This document shows, piece after piece, positions 57,020 to 64,000 of a stretch of 64,000 nucleotides of DNA (position 1 is the first letter of the stretch; every line of letters begins with the position of its first letter). Both the position numbers and the translations under genes were made by a program. The DNA comes from Trinickia terrae (GTDB taxonomy: Bacteria > Pseudomonadota > Gammaproteobacteria > Burkholderiales > Burkholderiaceae), in NCBI RefSeq assembly GCF_005144415.1, contig NZ_SWJE01000009.1, forward strand, positions 62,001-126,000, written 5' to 3'. The notes under the pieces are model-generated. The model was not told where the DNA came from. It did not search any database and was given only the letters and a program-made list of their open reading frames with translations.

Positions 57020-58018
57020 ATGACGCTGTTCAATCGCCAGATTCTGCTCGCGTCGCGCCCGCAAGCGGCCGTGACGCCGGACAACTTCAAGCTCGTCGAA
57101 ACGCCGCTCGCGCCGCTCGGGCAAGGCCAGGTCCGCGTGCGCAACCACTATCTCTCGCTCGATCCTTATATGCGAGGGCGCATGAGCGACGCCAAGTCGT
57201 ATGCCGAGCCGCAGCCGCTCGACGAAGTGATGATCGGCGCCACGGCCGGCGAGGTGGTCGAGTCGAACCATGCGGCGTTCGCCGTCGGCGACAAGGTGGC
57301 CGGCATGTTCGGCTGGCAGGAGTACGGCACCTCGGACGGCGCCGGCCTGCACAAGGTCGACGACACGCACGTTCCGCTGTCGGCCTATCTCGGCGCGGTC
57401 GGCATGCCGGGCGTCACGGCCTGGTACGGCTTGAACACGATCATCGCGCCGCGCGCGGGCCAGACGATAGTCGTGAGCGCGGCGAGCGGGGCGGTGGGCA
57501 GCGTCGTCGGGCAACTGGCGAAGCTTGCGGGCTGCCGCGCGGTCGGCATCGCCGGCGGCCCCGACAAGTGCCGCTACGTGGTCGAGACGCTCGGCTTCGA
57601 CGCGTGCGTCGACTACAAGGCGGGCAACCTCTACGAGGACCTGAAGTCGGCAACGCCCGGCGGCGTCGACGGCTGTTTCGAAAACGTCGGCGGGGAGGGG
57701 CTCGATGCGACGCTCGCGCGGATGAACGCATTCGGCCGCATCGCGCTCTGCGGGATGATCGCGGGCTATGACGGGCAGCCTGTGCCGCTCGCGCAACCGT
57801 CCATCATCCTGCGTTCGCGCCTGCTCATGCAGGGTTTCATCGTCACCGAGCACATGGACGTCTGGCCGCAGGCGTTGCGCGAACTCGGCGGGCTCGTCGC
57901 GCAAGGGAAGCTGCAGTATCGCGAGACGATCGCGCAGGGGCTCGAGAACGCGCCGGAGGCGTTCATCGGGCTCTTGAAGGGGAAGAACTTCGGCAAGCAG
58001 CTCGTCAAGCTGATTTGA
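57020..58018 (+). CDS. NADP-dependent MDR oxidoreductase (curcumin reductase / leukotriene B4 dehydrogenase-like)
   Basis: 332 residues from the ATG at 57020 with GAGGAG about 8 bp upstream. A zinc-free medium-chain reductase: NHYLSLDPYMRGRMSD at the N-terminus and the cofactor loop VVSAASGAVGSVVGQLAKLAGCRAVGIAGGPDKC (in parts: AASGAVGSVVGQ). GFDACVDYK, FENVGGEGLDATLARMN and the C-terminal GKLQYRETIAQGLENAPEAFIGLLKGKNFGKQLVK (in parts) are also present. Family members reduce alpha,beta-unsaturated ketones or aldehydes with NADPH. It is the second gene after the thioesterase. Confidence 0.92.
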   Translation: MTLFNRQILLASRPQAAVTPDNFKLVETPLAPLGQGQVRVRNHYLSLDPYMRGRMSDAKSYAEPQPLDEVMIGATAGEVVESNHAAFAVGDKVAGMFGWQEYGTSDGAGLHKVDDTHVPLSAYLGAVGMPGVTAWYGLNTIIAPRAGQTIVVSAASGAVGSVVGQLAKLAGCRAVGIAGGPDKCRYVVETLGFDACVDYKAGNLYEDLKSATPGGVDGCFENVGGEGLDATLARMNAFGRIALCGMIAGYDGQPVPLAQPSIILRSRLLMQGFIVTEHMDVWPQALRELGGLVAQGKLQYRETIAQGLENAPEAFIGLLKGKNFGKQLVKLI

Positions 58019-58233
58019 TGCGCAGGTCTTCGAATTCCAATCGTGACGCGAGCCGAGAATAGCAGCATTGAGCGCACATGCATGGCATGCAATTCATTTT
58101 GGCCGGATGGCGGGATGTGGCTGGATATCCTTGATTTCAAGGGCTGAAACAAAGCGCCGACAGTGAAAAAATTGTCGATTCTCAAAGCCACCCCTTACAC
58201 TCCTCCCCACCCCAATTGACCGTTGGAGACGAG

Positions 58234-59103
58234 ATGGAGCATTTCGCAGGCAAGGTCGCGGTCATCACCGGCGCAGCGAGCGGTTTCGGCCGTGCATTCG
58301 CGGAGAAAGGCGCGGCGCTCGGCATGAGGCTCGTGCTGGCCGATGTCGATGCGAGCGCGCTTGCCGCCGCCGTCGAAGCGCTCGCCGCCCAGGGCGCGGA
58401 CGCGATCGGCGTGCCCACCGACGTGTCGAACGGCGAAGCGGTCGAAGCGCTCGCGCAACGCACGCTCGACGCTTATGGCAAGGCGCATCTGCTCTTCAAC
58501 AACGCGGGCGTCGGCGCGGGCGGCTTCCTGTGGGAGAGCAGCGCAAACGACTGGGCCTGGGTGTTCGGCGTCAACGTGATGGGCGTCGCGCACGGCGTGC
58601 GCGTGTTTGCGCCGATCATGCTGCGGCAGAACGAACCGGCGCACATCGTCAATACGGCGTCGGTGGCGGGCTTGCTGTCGCCGCCGTCGATGGGCATCTA
58701 CAACGCGTCCAAGCACGCGGTCGTCGCGTTGACCGAGACGCTCTTTCACGACCTGCGCAATGCCGGCGGCCAGGTGGGCTGCTCGCTGCTGTGCCCGGCC
58801 TTCGTGCCGACCGGCATCGCCGATGCCGAGCGCGCACGGCCGGACGAGCTGCGCAACGGCGCTGCGCTGACGCCGTCGCAGGTCCTCGCCGCCCGGCAAT
58901 TGAACAAGGCGGTGCGCGCGGGCAAGCTCACGGCGGCGGATGTTGCTGACCTGACGTTCGATGCCGTTCGCGAGCGGCGCTTTTACATCGTGACTCACCC
59001 GAGCATCATGGAGAGCGTGCGGGTGCGGCACGAAGACATCGAGCAGATGCGCGCGCCGACCGACCCATACGCGTTGAAACCGGAGGTGAAGGGTGGCGCG
59101 TGA
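58234..59103 (+). CDS. Short-chain dehydrogenase/reductase
   Basis: 289 residues from the ATG at 58234 with GGAG 5 bp upstream. Classical SDR: cofactor motif GAASGFGRAF (TGxxxGxG type), NNAGVGAGG, catalytic Ser in NTASVAGLLS and YNASK (Tyr and Lys). Acidic residue Asp after VLADVDAS in the second strand suggests NAD(H) preference. The substrate is unknown. It stands 215 bp after the MDR reductase. The neighbours (thioesterase, MDR, SDR, esterase) suggest lipid or xenobiotic oxidation, which is inference. Confidence 0.9.
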   Translation: MEHFAGKVAVITGAASGFGRAFAEKGAALGMRLVLADVDASALAAAVEALAAQGADAIGVPTDVSNGEAVEALAQRTLDAYGKAHLLFNNAGVGAGGFLWESSANDWAWVFGVNVMGVAHGVRVFAPIMLRQNEPAHIVNTASVAGLLSPPSMGIYNASKHAVVALTETLFHDLRNAGGQVGCSLLCPAFVPTGIADAERARPDELRNGAALTPSQVLAARQLNKAVRAGKLTAADVADLTFDAVRERRFYIVTHPSIMESVRVRHEDIEQMRAPTDPYALKPEVKGGA

Positions 59104-59133
59104 ACGATCATCGATGCGCGCCGCGTGCGGGCC

Positions 59134-59185
59134 GATTTTTCTTCGCATGCGCACGGATTTTTCTTCTGCGCGGTGATTTTTCTTC
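59134..59185 (+). repeat. Three direct copies of GATTTTTCTTC
   Basis: Exact 11-bp copies at 59134-59144, 59156-59166 and 59175-59185 (start-to-start 22 and 19 bp). They lie in the 164-bp gap between the SDR and the esterase gene. Confidence 0.85.
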
Positions 59186-59267
59186 GTGGCATGATCGGCG
59201 CTCGATAGAGGCCGGCTGATTTCCATTCACGCGCGGCGCACGTTGCCGCGCAACACCGTCTTTCACG

Positions 59268-60239
59268 ATGCCGTTGAATCCGAAGGTCGAGCAGGTGCTC
59301 GACATGATCGCGCGGGCGAAGCGTCCCGCCTATCACGAGCTGACACCGCAGGCCGCGCGCGCTGCCTATGAAAAGAGCGCGCCGATACTCGAGGTCGCGT
59401 CGGCGCGGATGTTCTCCGTCGAAGATCTCGACGTGCCGACGCGCGACGGCGCGTACATCCGCGCGCGGCTCTATCAACCGTCGGAGCCGAGCTGGGCCGA
59501 GCCGCTGCCCGCGCTCGTGTACTACCACGGCGGCGGTTTCACGGTCGGCAGTGTCGACACGCACGACGCGCTGTGCCGGATGTTCGCGCGCGACGCGCGC
59601 TGCGCCGTGCTGTCCGTCGACTATCGCCTCGCGCCCGAACACAAGTTTCCGACCGCCGTCGACGACGCGTTCGACGCGCTCACATGGCTCACGCAACATG
59701 CGCTGACCTATGGCGTCGATGCGGCGCGTCTCGCGGTCGGCGGCGACAGCGCGGGAGGCACGCTCGCGACGGTCTGCGCGGTGCTGGCGCGCGACGCCGG
59801 CTTGAAGCTCGCGTTGCAGCTGCTGATCTATCCCGGCACGACCGGGCATCAGCAAACCGATTCCCACGCGCGCCTGGGCGACGGCTTTTTATTGTCCGGC
59901 GAGACGATCCAATGGTTTTTCGAGCAGTATCTGCGCGACGCGGCGGATCGCGACGACTGGCGCTTCGCGCCGCTCGACGGCAAGCGCGGGGCGCCGTCCG
60001 GGGCGCCATCATTTCGCGGCGTCGCCCCTGCATGGATCGCGACGGCCGAATACGACCCGCTTTCCGACGAAGGAGCCGCGTACGCGGAGAAGCTCTCGGC
60101 CGCGGGCAACGTGGTGACGCTCAAGCCCTATGCGGGCATGATTCACGAATTCTTCAAGATGGGCGGCTTCGTGCCGGAGGTGGCGCGCGCGCATGCCGAG
60201 GCGGCAGCGGCGCTGCGCATCGCGTTCGAGGCGGACTAA
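59268..60239 (+). CDS. Alpha/beta hydrolase, hormone-sensitive-lipase family esterase
   Basis: 323 residues. The HSL (family IV) signature is complete: oxyanion motif YYHGGGFTVGS, SVDYRLAPEHKFPTAVDD, and nucleophile elbow GGDSAGGTLA. The acid and histidine are in AEYDPLSDEG and GMIHEFFKMGG. No signal peptide, so a cytoplasmic carboxylesterase acting on short-chain esters is expected. It is preceded by three direct repeats GATTTTTCTTC and followed 68 bp later by a GNAT gene. Confidence 0.94.
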   Translation: MPLNPKVEQVLDMIARAKRPAYHELTPQAARAAYEKSAPILEVASARMFSVEDLDVPTRDGAYIRARLYQPSEPSWAEPLPALVYYHGGGFTVGSVDTHDALCRMFARDARCAVLSVDYRLAPEHKFPTAVDDAFDALTWLTQHALTYGVDAARLAVGGDSAGGTLATVCAVLARDAGLKLALQLLIYPGTTGHQQTDSHARLGDGFLLSGETIQWFFEQYLRDAADRDDWRFAPLDGKRGAPSGAPSFRGVAPAWIATAEYDPLSDEGAAYAEKLSAAGNVVTLKPYAGMIHEFFKMGGFVPEVARAHAEAAAALRIAFEAD

Positions 60240-60307
60240 GGTCTGTCGAATACGGCTGACAAACACGGCGGCATCGCGCAAATCGCGTGCGCGCCGGGGA
60301 GATGTCG

Positions 60308-60763
60308 ATGAACAGGATCATCCTGCACGTAGGCGACTGGGCGACGCTCGGTCTCGATGCCGCGCGCGTGCGCGATGCGGTCTTCGTGCGCGAGCAGCAG
60401 ATCCCGGCGGCCCTCGAATGGGACGAAGCCGACAACGATGCGTTGCATGCCGTGGCGTACAGCGAGCGGTTCGGCGAGCGTCATCCGGTCGGCACGGGGC
60501 GGCTATTGGAGACGGGGGCGATCGGGCGGATGGCGGTGCTGCGCGAGGCGCGGCGCGGCGGCATCGGCTCGCGCGTGCTCGAAACGCTGATCGGCCATGC
60601 CGAGCAGCGCGGCGACGCGCACGTCGAGCTCTACGCGCAGCGCACCGCGGTGCCGTTTTACCTGCGGCATGGCTTCGCGATCATCGGCGACGAAGTCGAG
60701 GAGGCCGGCATTCCACATGTGCAGATGGTGCGCGTGCTGCGCGGGCCGGAAGCCGGCGGTTGA
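60308..60763 (+). CDS. GNAT family N-acetyltransferase (ElaA/YjcF-like)
   Basis: 151 residues from the ATG at 60308, with GGGGAG 6 bp upstream. An ATG two codons earlier would abut the ribosome site. ARVRDAVFVREQQIPAALEWDEADNDALHAVA (in parts: VRDAVFVREQQIP, EWDEADNDALH) and GRMAVLREARRGGIGSRVLETLI (acetyl-CoA loop RRGGIGS) match the YjcF/ElaA subgroup, as does VELYAQRTAVPFYLRHGF. The substrate is unknown. Confidence 0.88.
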   Translation: MNRIILHVGDWATLGLDAARVRDAVFVREQQIPAALEWDEADNDALHAVAYSERFGERHPVGTGRLLETGAIGRMAVLREARRGGIGSRVLETLIGHAEQRGDAHVELYAQRTAVPFYLRHGFAIIGDEVEEAGIPHVQMVRVLRGPEAGG

Positions 60764-60782
60764 TTTGCATGTCGCGAAGAGG

Positions 60783-61610
60783 TCAGCCTGGTTGGCTCGC
60801 TCGCTCCACGTCGAACGAGAACGATCGCTCGAAGTTGCCGGGCCGCATGAGCCGATGCGTACCGTCGTCGTCGCTGCGTTCGGCGATTTCCAACTGCAAG
60901 CCTGAAGCCAGGGCGTTCACGCGCAAGGCGGTCGTGCCGCGCGTGCCGTAGTCCGGCGTTTCGATGAAAGCGGCCGACAGCGCGCGCTCGCGCTCGAGTG
61001 TGAGGCCCGTCGCTGGCAACTCGTCATCGCGCGCCACGCGCGGGTCACGCATCAGCTCGATCAGTGCGGCGAGCGGCGGGGCGGGATCGTGTTCCAGCAA
61101 CTGGCGCATCTCGTCGCGCTTGCGCACGAGCTTGGGCCACGGCGTATCGAGCACGGCGTTCGAGATCGCGTGCGCGCCCGCATCGAGCAGGATCGGCGCC
61201 GCCGACGAGCGATTGCAATACCAGCCCAGCTCGCGCCGCTTGAAGTCGCCGATCAGCAGATTGAAGCCGTTATAGACCGCGCCGGTTTCGGCGATCCGAT
61301 GCAGATAGTCGAGCGGCGCAAGCGGAGCGCCCTGCAGATACGCGGACACGAGCGTGCCGCGTGTCGGCGCGTCGGGCCGCATGTCGTGCGGGGCGCGGTA
61401 GTTGGTCAGCGCGGCGAAGCGTCCGTCTCGCGACACGCCGAGCCACGTGCCGCCCCCGGCCAGGTCCCGGCCTGCGAGGAGGCCGGGCGCATCGGCCCAC
61501 CAGCCGAGCGGTTCCGCCGTGCGGCGGAAGTACTCGTCGCGGTTGGCCGACAGCGTGAAGAACGGGCCGTGCCCGGCCGCGGGCCGCCAGTCGAAAACGA
61601 TCAGGCACAT
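60783..61610 (-). CDS. NRDE family protein (TANGO2-like)
   Basis: 275 residues starting MCLIVFDWRPAAGH. The family-defining motif SANRDEYFRR is at residues ~21-30, followed by GRDLAGGGTWLGVSRDGRFAALTNYR and GISNAVLDTPWPKL-like (here AISNAVLDTPWPKLVR). The N-terminal Cys2 after Met suggests an Ntn-hydrolase-type fold. Bacterial and eukaryotic TANGO2/NRDE proteins are linked to heme or lipid homeostasis, with no settled biochemistry. It lies 40 bp downstream of ygfZ on the same strand. Confidence 0.9.
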   Translation of the reverse strand: MCLIVFDWRPAAGHGPFFTLSANRDEYFRRTAEPLGWWADAPGLLAGRDLAGGGTWLGVSRDGRFAALTNYRAPHDMRPDAPTRGTLVSAYLQGAPLAPLDYLHRIAETGAVYNGFNLLIGDFKRRELGWYCNRSSAAPILLDAGAHAISNAVLDTPWPKLVRKRDEMRQLLEHDPAPPLAALIELMRDPRVARDDELPATGLTLERERALSAAFIETPDYGTRGTTALRVNALASGLQLEIAERSDDDGTHRLMRPGNFERSFSFDVERASQPG

Positions 61611-61650
61611 GGTTCAGGGATGAGACGTGTCTGAAGCAACATCGGCGGCT

Positions 61651-62736
61651 TCAGGCTTCGGCCGGCAAAGCGTACGGCAACGGCATGAAGCGCAGCGCGG
61701 GACCGTCGGCGCTGCCCAGATGCACCGCGCCGTTTTCGAGCGCGGCAAGCTTGATCTCGACGAGCGCATCGACCCCGCCTTCCGGCGCCGACGCCGCATT
61801 GACGATCTGGCCGCAGGGCTGGCCCGGGTCGTCCGAATGAAAGAGCTCGCTGCCGGCCCGGACGTCGGCGAGTTCGAGCGCGGCGTGCGCGAGCGCCATG
61901 CGCCGCTTGATCGTCCCCCGGTACTGGCTGCGCGCGACGACCTCCTGGCCCGGATAGCAGCCCTTGCGGAAATTCACGCCGTCGAGCACGTCGAAGTTGA
62001 CCATCTGCGGCACGAACTGCTCAACGGCCGGCTGCGTGATGCGCGGCTCGCCGGCTCGGATGTCGAGCCAGTCCCACACGGCCGGCGACACCTGCGCGAG
62101 CGCGCCCTCGAGCAAGGGCCGCCGCGCGGCGACTTCCGCCTGCGGCCCGATCCACAGGTAGCGCAGGCGCCCCGCGGCATCCGGCACGCGGATCAGCGAG
62201 CCCGCGGGGCCGTCGACCTGGACGTGCACGGCGTCGGGCAGCGCGTCGAAGACTTGCGACAGCGCCTTCCTCACATCCCCGGCGAAACCGACCACCGCAA
62301 GCTGGGCGCTCGCATCCGCGAGCTTCGCCTTCGCGCGCAGCACGAACATCGACAGCCGCTTTTGCACCGCCGCCTGAATGTCCTTCGAGATCAGCAGGCG
62401 AATCGTGTCGCCCGTGCGCCAGCTGAGGAAAGACGCGAGCAGGCGGCCCTTCGGCGAGCAATAGCCGGTGAGGCGCGCGGTGGCGGCGTCGAGATGCTGG
62501 ACATCGTTGGTGAGCTGGCTGTGCAGGAAGCTGGCGGCATCGTCGCCGTGTACGTCGATCACGCCGAACTGCGTGAGCGGCATGTAGGCGCCGCGTTCGA
62601 GGGCCGCCTCGAATTCGGCGGCGGCAGGCCGGGGCAGGAGCGGCAGGGGAGCGGCGGCGGGCGCAGGGGGCGCGACAGTTGCGCCAGGCGTTGCGGCAAT
62701 CGGGGCTGGAGTCGCTGAAGCGTTCGGGACATTCAT
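61651..62736 (-). CDS. ygfZ: Folate-binding protein YgfZ
   Basis: 361 residues of the GcvT-like fold. The diagnostic motif is KGCYPGQEVVARSQYRG (KGC[YF]xGQE). HSQLTNDVQHLDAATARLTGYCSPKGRLLA (in parts: SQLTNDV, GYCSPKGRLLA) marks the folate-binding domain. YgfZ helps assemble or repair certain Fe-S enzymes, using tetrahydrofolate. The N-terminal ~30 residues are Ala/Pro-rich and non-conserved (ASATPAPIAATPGATVAPP). It is divergent from mltG, the arrangement usual in this bacterial group. Confidence 0.94.
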   Translation of the reverse strand: MNVPNASATPAPIAATPGATVAPPAPAAAPLPLLPRPAAAEFEAALERGAYMPLTQFGVIDVHGDDAASFLHSQLTNDVQHLDAATARLTGYCSPKGRLLASFLSWRTGDTIRLLISKDIQAAVQKRLSMFVLRAKAKLADASAQLAVVGFAGDVRKALSQVFDALPDAVHVQVDGPAGSLIRVPDAAGRLRYLWIGPQAEVAARRPLLEGALAQVSPAVWDWLDIRAGEPRITQPAVEQFVPQMVNFDVLDGVNFRKGCYPGQEVVARSQYRGTIKRRMALAHAALELADVRAGSELFHSDDPGQPCGQIVNAASAPEGGVDALVEIKLAALENGAVHLGSADGPALRFMPLPYALPAEA

Positions 62737-62757
62737 GGATTTGGTCTGCAGTCAATC

Positions 62758-62787
62758 CTGACTTTGGCGTAGGCGAGCAGTTATTAT
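62758..62787 (+). promoter_or_regulatory. Candidate promoter of mltG-tmk
   Basis: CTGACT (62758-62763) and TATTAT (62782-62787) with an 18-bp spacer, in the 78-bp divergent gap. The same AT-rich box reads TATAAT on the minus strand (62788-62783) and could also serve ygfZ. Confidence 0.35.
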
Positions 62788-62814
62788 ATGAGGTCCCTCT
62801 GAGCCTTGTTCCGC

Positions 62815-63825
62815 ATGTCCCTTCTGAAGAAATGCCTCGTCCTCGGGGCAGTCGTTGTTGTGCTCGCCGCCGGGGCCGCCGCCGGCGGCTATCACTGGGC
62901 GGTGAGCCCGCTCACGCTCGCGCAGCCCACGCTCGACGTCACGATCAAGCCGCGCAGCACGGTGCGCAGCGTCATGCAGCAGCTCAACCGCGGCGGCGTG
63001 CCCGTCGAGCCGGAGCTCTTCATCGTGATGACGCGCGCGCTGGGCCTGCAAAGCCAGCTCAAATCGGGCAACTACGAATTCAAGGACGGCATCACGCCGT
63101 ACGACCTGCTGCAGAAGATGGTGCGCGGCGACGTCAACGAATACGTGGCGACGATCATCGAAGGCTGGACCTTCAAGCGCATGCGCGCGGAGCTCGACGC
63201 GAACCCCGCCGTCAAGCACGACACGGCCGGCATGAGCGACGCCGATCTGCTGAAGGCGATCGGCGCGGCCGAGACGAACGCGGCGAACGCCGAGGGGCTG
63301 TTCTTCCCGGACACCTACCTGTTCGACAAGGACACGAGCGACCTCGATATCTACCGCCGCGCCTACAAGCTCATGAAGCTGCGGCTCACCGAGGCATGGA
63401 CGGCGCGCGCGCCGGGCCTGCCTTACAAATCGCCTTACGAAGCGCTGATCATGGCCTCGCTGATCGAGAAGGAAACCGGCCTCGCGAGCGACCGGCCGCT
63501 CGTCGCGGCGGTGTTCGACAACCGGCTCAGGGCGGGCATGCCGCTGCAGACCGACCCGACGGTCATCTACGGGATGGGCGACGCCTACGTGGGACATTTG
63601 AAGAAGCGCGATCTGCAAACCGACACTCCCTACAATACCTACACGCGGACCGGCCTGCCTCCGACGCCGATCGCGCTGCCGGGCGCCGCGTCGTTGCAGG
63701 CGGCCATGAACCCGGCGTCGAGCAGCGCGCTCTACTTCGTGTCGCGCGGCGACGGCAGCAGCCAGTTCTCAGACACGCTCGGCGACCACAACAAGGCCGT
63801 CGACAAATACATTCGAGGTCAATAA
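62815..63825 (+). CDS. mltG: Endolytic murein transglycosylase MltG
   Basis: 336 residues from the ATG at 62815 (MSLLKKCLVLGAVVVVLAAGAAAGG), with one N-terminal membrane helix. The YceG-like domain follows: a LysM-like subdomain, AEGLFFPDTYLF, and the catalytic Glu in ALIMASLIEKETGLASDRP. Near the end come LQTDPTVIYGMGDAY, TPYNTYTRTGLPPTPIALPG and NPASSSALYFVSRGDGS. It cleaves nascent glycan strands in the inner membrane and is thought to set strand length. tmk follows 3 bp after its stop. Confidence 0.96.
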   Translation: MSLLKKCLVLGAVVVVLAAGAAAGGYHWAVSPLTLAQPTLDVTIKPRSTVRSVMQQLNRGGVPVEPELFIVMTRALGLQSQLKSGNYEFKDGITPYDLLQKMVRGDVNEYVATIIEGWTFKRMRAELDANPAVKHDTAGMSDADLLKAIGAAETNAANAEGLFFPDTYLFDKDTSDLDIYRRAYKLMKLRLTEAWTARAPGLPYKSPYEALIMASLIEKETGLASDRPLVAAVFDNRLRAGMPLQTDPTVIYGMGDAYVGHLKKRDLQTDTPYNTYTRTGLPPTPIALPGAASLQAAMNPASSSALYFVSRGDGSSQFSDTLGDHNKAVDKYIRGQ

Positions 63826-63828
63826 ACG

Positions 63829-64000
63829 ATGGCGCGGGGGAAATTCATTACGTTCGAAGGCATCGACGGCGCGGGCAAGACCACGCACCTCGCCTGGTTT
63901 CGCGAGCGCCTCGAGACGCTGCTCGCGCCGTCGGGGCGCGCGGTGGTCGTCACGCGCGAGCCGGGCGGCACGCCGCTCGGCGAAGCGCTGCGCGAGATCC
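63829..64000 (+). CDS. tmk: Thymidylate kinase, N-terminal part (truncated by window edge)
   Basis: 57 codons visible from the ATG at 63829. P-loop [12 protein letters not shown] and the DR[YH]-region precursor [16 protein letters not shown] identify dTMP kinase, which makes dTDP for DNA synthesis. The 3-bp gap to mltG and the mltG-tmk(-holB) order are conserved in proteobacteria. The remainder lies beyond the window. Confidence 0.93.
   Translation, partial: MARGKFITFEGIDGAGKTTHLAWFRERLETLLAPSGRAVVVTREPGGTPLGEALREI

Noticed and set aside
60816-60832. GAACGATCGCTC, a near copy of the fad palindrome
   Set aside because: It lies inside the NRDE-family coding sequence, has a mismatch and is not near a promoter.

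Overview
This is a 64 kb stretch of GC-rich (about 65%) chromosomal DNA from a betaproteobacterium. It most likely comes from Burkholderia sensu lato (Burkholderia, Paraburkholderia, Caballeronia or Trinickia). The reasons are the codon bias, the character of the encoded proteins, and the gene order tig-clpP-clpX-lon-hupB-tRNA-ppiD, together with ygfZ / mltG-tmk and ompR-envZ. Gene density is high and I see no insertion sequence, prophage, CRISPR array or integrase. Species assignment is inference.

Layout. 1-3.6 kb: C-terminal end of a class A penicillin-binding protein, three copies of a DnaA-box-like 35-bp repeat, a threonine dehydratase-type enzyme and argE. 3.7-9.3 kb: mfd, divergent from the MEP-pathway pair ispD-ispF, then an AhpC-type peroxiredoxin with a well-formed promoter. 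9.4-12.1 kb: the ompR-envZ two-component operon with a small secreted protein divergent from it. 12.3-15.2 kb: a DUF1800/DUF1501 pair of exported proteins. 15.3-20.3 kb: a divergent squalene/phytoene synthase-family protein, tRNA-Leu, and a small metabolic locus (class II aldolase, ketopantoate reductase-like protein, MarR regulator, glycerate kinase) with an operator-like inverted repeat at its head.

20.3-30 kb is the protein-quality-control block: trigger factor, ClpP, ClpX, Lon, HU, two tRNAs (Val, Asp) and PpiD. Its units are separated by intrinsic terminators. 30-42 kb: small secreted protein, tesA divergent from an ABC ATPase (the two start codons share one CATG), pgi, nnr, a DadA-like oxidase, and purL translationally coupled to a GNAT acetyltransferase. 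42-46 kb: a minus-strand run of periplasmic parvulin, bolA, yciB, msrB and selO.

46-52 kb is a fatty-acid oxidation cluster: acyl-CoA ligase, bifunctional enoyl-CoA hydratase/3-hydroxyacyl-CoA dehydrogenase and thiolase, with a nicotinamidase between the last two. A 12-bp perfect palindrome sits on the -35 element of the bifunctional gene. 52-64 kb: a lipoprotein with octapeptide repeats, a large APC-type permease, a patatin, a hotdog thioesterase, an MDR reductase, an SDR, an esterase, a GNAT protein, an NRDE-family protein, ygfZ, mltG and the start of tmk.

Most of the window is conserved housekeeping DNA and I found no convincing unknown multi-gene system. The more interesting items are regulatory or structural: the 35-bp repeats, the promoter-plus-terminator arrangement in the hupB leader, the fad operator, the operator-like repeat at the aldolase/MarR locus, the squalene-synthase-like protein with eroded metal motifs, the octapeptide-repeat lipoprotein and a hairpin-forming in-frame insertion in purL.
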